64,000 bases of DNA from Bin87 sp034423595. GTDB lineage: Bacteria > Chloroflexota > Dehalococcoidia > Lucifugimonadales > UBA3495. This document shows, piece by piece, positions 58,888 to 64,000 of this stretch. Numbering within the stretch: position 1 is the stretch's first letter; every line of letters begins with the position of its first letter. The notes beneath the pieces are model-generated. The model ran no database searches and had not been told where the DNA came from. It worked only from the letters and a program-made list of their open reading frames with translations. The stretch spans positions 3,782,001 to 3,846,000 of the forward strand of contig OZ242258.1 in assembly GCA_965207025.1 (NCBI GenBank), given 5' to 3'. A program made the position numbers and the translations under genes.

Positions 58888-59805
58888 ATGTTAGAGCAAC
58901 AGAGATCCGAAGGGTCACCACCGACCCGTGCGGGGGCCGGCGTCGCAGCTTGGGGTCAGGATGTCAGAACCGGCCTGGTGCGCTTCTGCCGGAGCAAGCC
59001 CCTGGGGGCTGCCGGGGGCATGATTACCATTCTGCTCATCATAATGGCGATACTGGCCAACGTCATTGCCCCGTATCAACCCAAGGAGAGCCTGGGCCGG
59101 GAGAATGTCCACCTGCCACCGCAGCAGGGCCACATAATGGGAACCGACCACGCCGGCCGAGACGTGCTGAGTCGGGTAATCCACGGGGCGCGTATTTCAT
59201 TGTACGTAGGCTTCGGCAGCGTGGTGGTGGGGATCGCGCTCGGGTTCATCCTGGCGGTGCTCACCACGTACGCGGGCGGTTTCATAGATCTTGCGTTTCA
59301 GAGGTTGGTGGACTCGCTGATGGCCTTGCCGGGCCTCATAATCGCCCTGGCAATTGTGGCGGTGCTGGGATCGTCCCTGCAAAATGTCATGATCGCCATC
59401 GTAGTTGGGATGTTGGCGCCGGTCATACGAACCGTGCGCTCCCAGGTGCTGACCACCAAGGAGTTGGACTACATACTGGCCGCCCGGGCCATCGGGGCTT
59501 CGCCCTTGCGCCTGGTATTCCGGCACATCACTCCCAATTGCATGGCGATAGCCCTGGTGATAGCCACCTACTACCTGGGGCTGGCGATAACCATCGAGGC
59601 TTCCCTCAGCTTCCTGGGTGTAGGCGTTCCCCCGGATGTCCCCAGTTGGGGTGGGATGTTGAAGCGGGCCGCCGAGGAGCATGTGAAGACGGCTCCTTGG
59701 GTCGCCATGTTCCCGGGACTCGCCATCTTCGTCGTGGTGTTCGGGTTCAACCTGTTGGGCGATGCCCTGCGGGACGCGTGGGACCCGAAGTTACGGGGTA
59801 GATAG
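58888..59805 (+). CDS. ABC transporter permease, DppC type
   Basis: A 305-residue protein with the DppC-specific N-terminal segment (FCRSKPLGAAGGMITILLII), HIMGTDHAGRDVLSRVIHGA, and the EAA loop (LDYILAARAIGASPLRLVFR) followed by SFLGVGVPPDVPSWGGML, which is highly characteristic of this subunit. It pairs with the DppB-type permease. The ATG is preceded by AGGA. It is the last gene of the operon; no terminator is obvious. Confidence 0.9.
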   Translation: MLEQQRSEGSPPTRAGAGVAAWGQDVRTGLVRFCRSKPLGAAGGMITILLIIMAILANVIAPYQPKESLGRENVHLPPQQGHIMGTDHAGRDVLSRVIHGARISLYVGFGSVVVGIALGFILAVLTTYAGGFIDLAFQRLVDSLMALPGLIIALAIVAVLGSSLQNVMIAIVVGMLAPVIRTVRSQVLTTKELDYILAARAIGASPLRLVFRHITPNCMAIALVIATYYLGLAITIEASLSFLGVGVPPDVPSWGGMLKRAAEEHVKTAPWVAMFPGLAIFVVVFGFNLLGDALRDAWDPKLRGR

Positions 59806-60232
59806 GATTTATACCTCTTCCAACTACCTAAACTAAGGCGCAGGTAAGGAGCCCAGGATTACGCGAAAGCAGGGTAAGCTCCCCTGATCATCTTCTCACA
59901 GTAGGTCAGGCCATGCTCACCCTGCCGGACGCCATTGTAGCCGTTCTCATTCCCTTCGCCACGTGTTCCACTGCCGTACCTGACAGAAGGCCCAAGCGTT
60001 GCTGGTGGGCGTCATATTGGTCCCAGGACGGTGTACTGTCGCCGCGACCTTGCGGGTGATGGGTCTCAGCCCAGGACGACGACCGGGGAAAACCTGTCCC
60101 CAAATTGTACGCCCGGCTCATTGATTCCCTGGCCTACGCCCCGTGGACGTACAAAGTCCGGGTTGGGGCAAATTCCTTGTGCTATGATTCCTCCGCTAAC
60201 TGGATACAAACTCTCCCGGAGGCCGTCACCCC
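59806..60232. promoter_or_regulatory. 427-bp gap with probable promoter for the LLM gene
   Basis: No gene is seen. TGCTATGAT at 60180-60188 is a good extended -10 for the downstream oxidoreductase, about 45 bases before its start; no matching -35 is needed for such promoters. A GGGGA/TCCCC inverted repeat lies around 60087-60104. Confidence 0.4.
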
Positions 60233-61366
60233 GTGAAAAGCTACTACTTCTCCGAGTTCCCATATCACGAATATCCCGATGAAGAAGGCGACAAGTACCC
60301 GTCTCTGCGCCTCACCTTCCCCAACACGTGGTTCAACCCCAACACTGCCAACGGCCTCTTCAAGCGCTACTTCGACGAGTGCGTGTACGCCGACGAACTG
60401 GGCTTCGACGGCATCATGCTCAACGAGCACCACAACACGCCCTCCTGCATGAACGCGGCCACGAACCTGTCCGCCGCCGTTCTCGCCCGCATCACCCACC
60501 AGGCCAAGATCCTGCTGCTGGGCAACATCCTCCCGATCCACGACAACCCCGTCCGCCTGGCCGAAGAGCTGGCTATGATCGACGTCATATCCGGCGGCCG
60601 GCTCATCTCGGGATTCGTTCGCGGTACCGGCGTCGAGACCGTCTCCACTAACAACAACCCCGTGGCCAACCGCGAGCGTTTCGAGGAATGTCACGACCTC
60701 ATAATGAAGACCTGGACCACTCCCGGCCCCTTCCGTTGGGAGGGCAAGCACTACAACTTCCGCGTCGTCAATCCGTGGATGGTGCCCATCCAGCAGCCGC
60801 ACCCACCGATATGGGTTCCTGGCACATCATCGCCCGAAACCGCCGAGTGGTCCGGCCAGCACGGGTACACCTACGTCGCCTTCCTCACCGACCTCGACGT
60901 CACCGAGGAGCTGTTCGGCATGTATCGCAACGCCGCCGAAGCCGCCGGCCGTGAGGCCGTGCCCGACAACTTCGGCTACCTCCTCTGCTGCTACGTCGGC
61001 GATACCCAGGAAGAAGCGGACGAGCAGGCCAAACACTTCATCTGGCGCATGGGCCCCACCGTCCGCGGCCCGCGCGAGTACATGGCGCCCGTCGGCTACC
61101 GTTCCGCTGCCGGCGCCGCCATCGCCGCCCGGCGTTCCGGCCTCAAGCCCCTCAACCTGCAAACCTTCGAGGAGCTCAAGGACAACTACCACATCGTCTG
61201 CGGCACTCCCGACACCGTGCTGGAGAAGCTGGAATACCTCCACCAGCGCCTTGGCATGGACCACCTGGTCTTCTACGGCCAGGAATCTCGCATGGACCAC
61301 AAGGCCACCATGAAGAACATCGGCCTCTTCGGCAAGGAAGTCCTCCCCGTCATCCAGAAGTGGTAG
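60233..61366 (+). CDS. LLM-class flavin-dependent oxidoreductase
   Basis: A 377-residue protein (GTG start, GGAGG about eleven bases upstream) with the bacterial-luciferase TIM-barrel pattern: YADELGFDGIMLNEHHNTPS, then ILLLGNILPIHDNPVRLAEE and LAMIDVISGGRLISGFVRGT, and HPPIWVPGTSSPETAEW. Such enzymes use FMN or F420 with oxygen or other acceptors; in Chloroflexota, especially SAR202 marine lineages, FMN monooxygenases of this class are strongly expanded and proposed to attack recalcitrant organic matter. Substrate cannot be read from sequence. The gene is monocistronic. Confidence 0.9.
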   Translation: MKSYYFSEFPYHEYPDEEGDKYPSLRLTFPNTWFNPNTANGLFKRYFDECVYADELGFDGIMLNEHHNTPSCMNAATNLSAAVLARITHQAKILLLGNILPIHDNPVRLAEELAMIDVISGGRLISGFVRGTGVETVSTNNNPVANRERFEECHDLIMKTWTTPGPFRWEGKHYNFRVVNPWMVPIQQPHPPIWVPGTSSPETAEWSGQHGYTYVAFLTDLDVTEELFGMYRNAAEAAGREAVPDNFGYLLCCYVGDTQEEADEQAKHFIWRMGPTVRGPREYMAPVGYRSAAGAAIAARRSGLKPLNLQTFEELKDNYHIVCGTPDTVLEKLEYLHQRLGMDHLVFYGQESRMDHKATMKNIGLFGKEVLPVIQKW

Positions 61367-61386
61367 GCATCAACCTCTCAATCGTC

Positions 61387-61406
61387 ATTCCGGCAACAGC
61401 CGGAAT
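61387..61406. repeat. REP-like palindrome
   Basis: ATTCCGGC and GCCGGAAT separated by four bases, followed by CCAG. The same extragenic palindrome occurs twice in 63225-63265. Confidence 0.65.
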
Positions 61407-61417
61407 CCAGCACATAA

Positions 61418-61444
61418 TAGGGGCAGGTTTAAAACCTGCCCCTA
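61418..61444. terminator. bidirectional terminator hairpin
   Basis: TAGGGGCAGGTTT (61418-61430) pairs perfectly with AAACCTGCCCCTA (61432-61444). It lies between the convergent LLM and universal stress protein genes, so it could serve both. Confidence 0.6.
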
Positions 61445-61470
61445 GGCGCTTGGCGCGACCAACACCGCAC

Positions 61471-62472
61471 TTACACCAACGCCATCTCCTTTTCCCGATG
61501 CTCTCCCGCCCCGTACCGGACTGGCGCCGGTCCCCGCACCAGTAGCGTCGGCGCCTGTGAGTGGCGCACTATCCGGTCCGCCACGCTCCCCAGCAGCGCC
61601 CTGCCGATTCCGCGACGTCCGTGCGTCGCCATCACCACCAGCCCGTTGTCCAGCTGACGGGTGAGTCCGATCACCGTTTCCGACGGGGCCTCCAGCCTGT
61701 GGATCGCCTCCACGTCAAACGCCGGGAACTGCGCGCTCATCTCGTCCGCCTTCCGCCACAGATACGCCTTGGCGGTCTCTGACAGCCTGGCCGCCAGATT
61801 TTCGGGATCGTAGCCATTCATCGTCGAAACGTAGTGGGCGGCCCCCCATTCACTATTGACCCGGAAGTATTCCGAGTCCGGCGTCGTCCTGACCAGGGTC
61901 ACGCGCGCCCCGAACGCGGCGGCTAGCTCCTGGGCATAGGGCAACGCATTCTCCGCGAAGTCGGAGCCGTCCAGCGGTACGATGATGTTCTCGAAGTGAT
62001 GCGGCACCACCGGGCAGTCCTTTTCGTTGCACCGGACCATCAGGGTGGGGTTGCACACGGCCCGAATCACCTTCGCGGTCACGCTCCCCATCAGCATCCT
62101 CGAAAATCCGCCCCGACCGTGTGTGGACATCGCGATCAGAGCGTCGGGCTGCTGATTCGCCAGGTTGATGATTGATTCGGGGGCTGACCCTTCGCACGCC
62201 AGCGCGGTGATCGGCGCATCCACGCCGCGCCTTTCCAGAAGATGCTTCTCGGCCCGCAGCAACGCCGACACCCGGTCGTGCTCCGCCAACGCCATGGAAC
62301 CCCGAAAGCGTCCCTGCCCGGCGTCCGCCTGCCACTGCGGTATCGAATCGAAACACCGCAGCAGCGTCATCGACGCGCCGGAAGCCCTGGCCATGATGCT
62401 GGCGGCGGGCAGCGCCTGGGCCGACAATTCCGACCCGTCCAATGGAACGATGATGTTGTTGAACAGCGTCAT
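61471..62472 (-). CDS. tandem-domain universal stress protein
   Basis: A 333-residue protein with two complete Usp domains. Each starts with NIIVPLDGS (residues about 6 and 158) and ends with the ATP-binding loop: MSTHGRGGFSRMLMGS in the first, MATHGRRGIGRALLGS in the second, both matching G-x2-G-x9-G(S/T). AGGAGGT lies six bases before the ATG. Usp proteins bind ATP and help survival under starvation or oxidative stress; two-domain forms act like internal dimers. It is separated from GcvH by a terminator, so it has its own promoter. Confidence 0.9.
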   Translation of the reverse strand: MTLFNNIIVPLDGSELSAQALPAASIMARASGASMTLLRCFDSIPQWQADAGQGRFRGSMALAEHDRVSALLRAEKHLLERRGVDAPITALACEGSAPESIINLANQQPDALIAMSTHGRGGFSRMLMGSVTAKVIRAVCNPTLMVRCNEKDCPVVPHHFENIIVPLDGSDFAENALPYAQELAAAFGARVTLVRTTPDSEYFRVNSEWGAAHYVSTMNGYDPENLAARLSETAKAYLWRKADEMSAQFPAFDVEAIHRLEAPSETVIGLTRQLDNGLVVMATHGRRGIGRALLGSVADRIVRHSQAPTLLVRGPAPVRYGAGEHREKEMALV

Positions 62473-62607
62473 GGCGACACCTCCTGATACTGCGTTATCT
62501 GTAGCGTCAACTTCGTGAAGCTAGGCACATTCGTTATGACAATACTATTTATTTCTGTTAAGAATATGGTATCACGGCAACCCGATGTCTTCAATAGCCC
62601 CATCACC

Positions 62608-62643
62608 AAAAAATCGGGGGCAACCCCGAAGGTTGTCCCCCGA
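62608..62643 (-). terminator. rho-independent terminator (minus strand)
   Basis: Read leftward: TCGGGGG/CCCCCGA with CAACC/GGTTG (62614-62643) is followed by six T (complement of AAAAAA at 62608-62613). It ends transcription coming from the glycine cleavage genes. Confidence 0.75.
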
Positions 62644-62759
62644 CTAACCACGTCAGACGTGGTGGCGGCTGTGATTCTACTGGTTAGAGGGTATCTAAAA
62701 AAGGCGGGCGTGAAACGCAAGCGGGCGACGAAACTGTGAAGAATTCCCCCTCACCCCAG

Positions 62760-62789
62760 CCCTCTCCCACCAGGGGAGAGGGAGTTTTT
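62760..62789. repeat. extragenic palindrome with T-run
   Basis: CCCTCTCCC and GGGAGAGGG separated by five bases, followed by AGTTTTTA; preceded by CCTCACCCCAG. This is the widespread 'SPTRGEG'-encoding extragenic repeat of bacterial genomes. It lies 11 bases after the GcvH stop. Confidence 0.6.
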
Positions 62790-62799
62790 AGGCACCCGG

Positions 62800-63186
62800 T
62801 TACAACTGACCGATGTACTCCTCGTAGGAGGCGGCGTCCAGCAAGCCGTCCAGTTCCGCCGGGTCATTCATGTTCACCCGCAGCATCCAGCCGTCTCCGA
62901 ACGGGTCGTTGTTCACCAGTTCCGGTTCCTGAGCCAACCGGCCGTTCACCTCGGTAACCTCGCCGCTGATCGGCGAATACAGGTCGGATACGGCCTTCAC
63001 CGATTCGATCTCGCCCATTTTGGTGAGATAGCCCACGGAGTCGCCTACCCCCGGCAACTCCACGTACACCACATCGCCCAGCTGGTCCTGTGCGTAGTGG
63101 GTGATGCCAACCAGCGCGGTGCCGCCGCCGGCTTCAGACACAACCCATTCGTGCTCACGGGTATATTTGCGGTCGTCCGGATTCAC
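62800..63186 (-). CDS. gcvH: glycine cleavage system H protein
   Basis: A 128-residue lipoyl carrier. KYTREHEWV at the start, ALVGITHYAQDQLGDVVYVE, and the lipoylation site GEIESVKAVSDLYSP (Lys in ESVKA) are all canonical, as is the ending NDPAELDGLLDAASYEEY. It shuttles the aminomethyl group between the P, T and L proteins. The start is GTG at 63186 with GGAGG about ten bases upstream. It follows gcvT in the same direction after a 116-bp gap holding a mobile repeat. Confidence 0.95.
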   Translation of the reverse strand: MNPDDRKYTREHEWVVSEAGGGTALVGITHYAQDQLGDVVYVELPGVGDSVGYLTKMGEIESVKAVSDLYSPISGEVTEVNGRLAQEPELVNNDPFGDGWMLRVNMNDPAELDGLLDAASYEEYIGQL

Positions 63187-63212
63187 CTTGCTAAAACCTC
63201 CATGTTAGGTTC

Positions 63213-63281
63213 TGTTGACATCTGGATTCCGGCTTTCGCCGGAATGACGATGAAAGCCGGAATGACGGTGAAATGTCAACA
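63213..63281. repeat. 69-bp MITE/REP-like element
   Basis: Outer 9-bp inverted repeats TGTTGACAT (63213-63221) and ATGTCAACA (63273-63281) enclose two REP palindromes (GATTCCGGC tttc GCCGGAAT and AAAGCCGGAATGAC). The layout, between gcvT and gcvH, suggests a small non-autonomous mobile repeat. Confidence 0.6.
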
Positions 63282-63302
63282 TGCCTGGTCCCTGCGGTAT
63301 TC

Positions 63303-64000
63303 TCATGTGGCGCGCCGATAGAACGGCAACTCCGTCGTTGTCACGTCCGCCGTGCGGCCGCGGATGTCCACTTGCAGCGTCATGCCCGGCTCCGAATGCG
63401 CCGCGTCAACGAACGCCATCGCGATGCAATGCTCCAGCGTCGGCGAGTAACTTCCGCTGCTCACGGTTCCCACCACTGCGCCATCCGCCAGCACGTCGTA
63501 ACCGGCTCGTGGGGCGCTCCGTCCGGGCATCGTCAGACCCACCAGGTTGCGCGCAGCGCCATACACCCGCTGGTGATCCAGCACATCCGCCCCGTTGAAA
63601 CCGCCGTCCCGGCGCACGAACCGGCTCAATCCGGCCTCGATGGGCGTTATGTCGTCCGCCAGTTCGTGCCCGTGCAGCGGCAGTCCCGCTTCCAGTCGGA
63701 GCACGTCCCGCGCGCCCAAACCGCAGGGGGCTGCCCCGGCCTCGGTGAGCTGCTCCCAGATGTGCGCGGAGTCAGACGCCTGCACCGCCAGCTCAAAACC
63801 GTCCTCTCCCGTGTATCCGGTGCGGCCAATGAAAATCCGCCGACCGTCGATATGGCCGCGTCCCCACGTGTACGGACGCAACAGGGAAGGATGGGGTTCA
63901 CGCCCCGGGTTCCGCGCCAGCCGCGCGCCCGGACTGAAATCCTCGCACAATCGGTCAATAATCCCGGCGGCCGCCGGCCCTTGCACCGCTATCAACCCCG
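63303..64000 (-). CDS. gcvT: glycine cleavage aminomethyltransferase GcvT, C-terminal part
   Basis: The 3' part of gcvT; the 5' end lies beyond the window. Family landmarks are present: IAVQGPAAAGIIDRL, then IGRTGYTGEDGFELAV with the folate-contacting region, CGLGARDVLRLEAGLPLHGH, and GFNGADVLDHQ, ending with the beta-barrel domain (GTVSSGSYSPTLEHCIAMAF). The protein transfers the methylene group from the lipoyl arm of GcvH to tetrahydrofolate, releasing ammonia. It is in the same direction as gcvH, in operon order T then H. Confidence 0.95.
   Translation of the reverse strand, partial: GLIAVQGPAAAGIIDRLCEDFSPGARLARNPGREPHPSLLRPYTWGRGHIDGRRIFIGRTGYTGEDGFELAVQASDSAHIWEQLTEAGAAPCGLGARDVLRLEAGLPLHGHELADDITPIEAGLSRFVRRDGGFNGADVLDHQRVYGAARNLVGLTMPGRSAPRAGYDVLADGAVVGTVSSGSYSPTLEHCIAMAFVDAAHSEPGMTLQVDIRGRTADVTTTELPFYRRAT

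Noticed and set aside
62515..62739. Small plus-strand ORF between the universal stress protein and GcvH
   Set aside because: It runs through a minus-strand terminator hairpin and has no ribosome site.

Overview
The window is high-GC DNA with short 5' leaders, strong GGAGG ribosome sites and frequent GTG/TTG starts. The core genes include a luciferase-like flavin monooxygenase, a peptide-type ABC importer whose binding protein carries a Glu/Lys/Val-rich linker, tandem Uma2 proteins, and glycine cleavage H and T proteins. Together with very large secreted Calx-beta/cadherin/FN3 proteins this points to a Chloroflexota bacterium, plausibly Dehalococcoidia/SAR202-like. That placement is inference from gene content; no rRNA is present.

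Layout. (1) 1-10.4 kb looks like mobile-element machinery: a DUF3800-like gene, a minus-strand operon of five tiny mostly HTH proteins, a divergent XRE + ImmA/IrrE-like pair, a ribbon-helix-helix protein, two convergent large serine recombinases, an orphan antidote, an excisionase-like protein and a replication-relaxation family protein. (2) 10.4-14.9 kb holds small accessory genes: an orphan solute-binding lipoprotein, a 38-residue membrane peptide, a GIY-YIG-like protein, a GYD protein and a single-domain response regulator. (3) 15-22.8 kb is an IS110-family transposase followed by gene-poor DNA with repeats, a striking array of stem-loops at 20479-20802, and a regulator with three tandem HTH domains. 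(4) 22.9-25.1 kb carries a PPOX flavoprotein and two Uma2 genes. (5) 25.5-36.8 kb has two giant secreted Calx-beta-type genes, the first frameshifted inside its own repeats. (6) 37.2-41.1 kb is a small defence-like island: an AbiE toxin/antitoxin pair and a nucleotidyltransferase next to a PD-(D/E)XK-like protein. (7) 41.1-45 kb is a scrap-yard of gene remnants plus two related IS4-type elements stacked in a poly-C tract directly in front of the third giant gene (45-53.8 kb, cadherin/FN3/beta-helix). (8) 53.8-64 kb is chromosomal-looking: a PQQ-like propeller protein, a peptide ABC binding protein with two permeases, an LLM oxidoreductase, a double universal stress protein, GcvH and the 3' part of GcvT.

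How it fits together. The left third reads as an integrative element: regulators, recombinases, excisionase and relaxation-type protein. A 19-bp sequence at the recombinase junction (5729-5747) recurs in the same orientation at 41241-41259, so the element may once have spanned about 35 kb including the giant secreted proteins and the defence island. The giant proteins probably act at the cell surface or are secreted. Two of them are preceded by the same poly-C/short-hairpin sequence, which is both an IS target and a possible slippage tract. No rRNA, tRNA or convincing CRISPR array was found.
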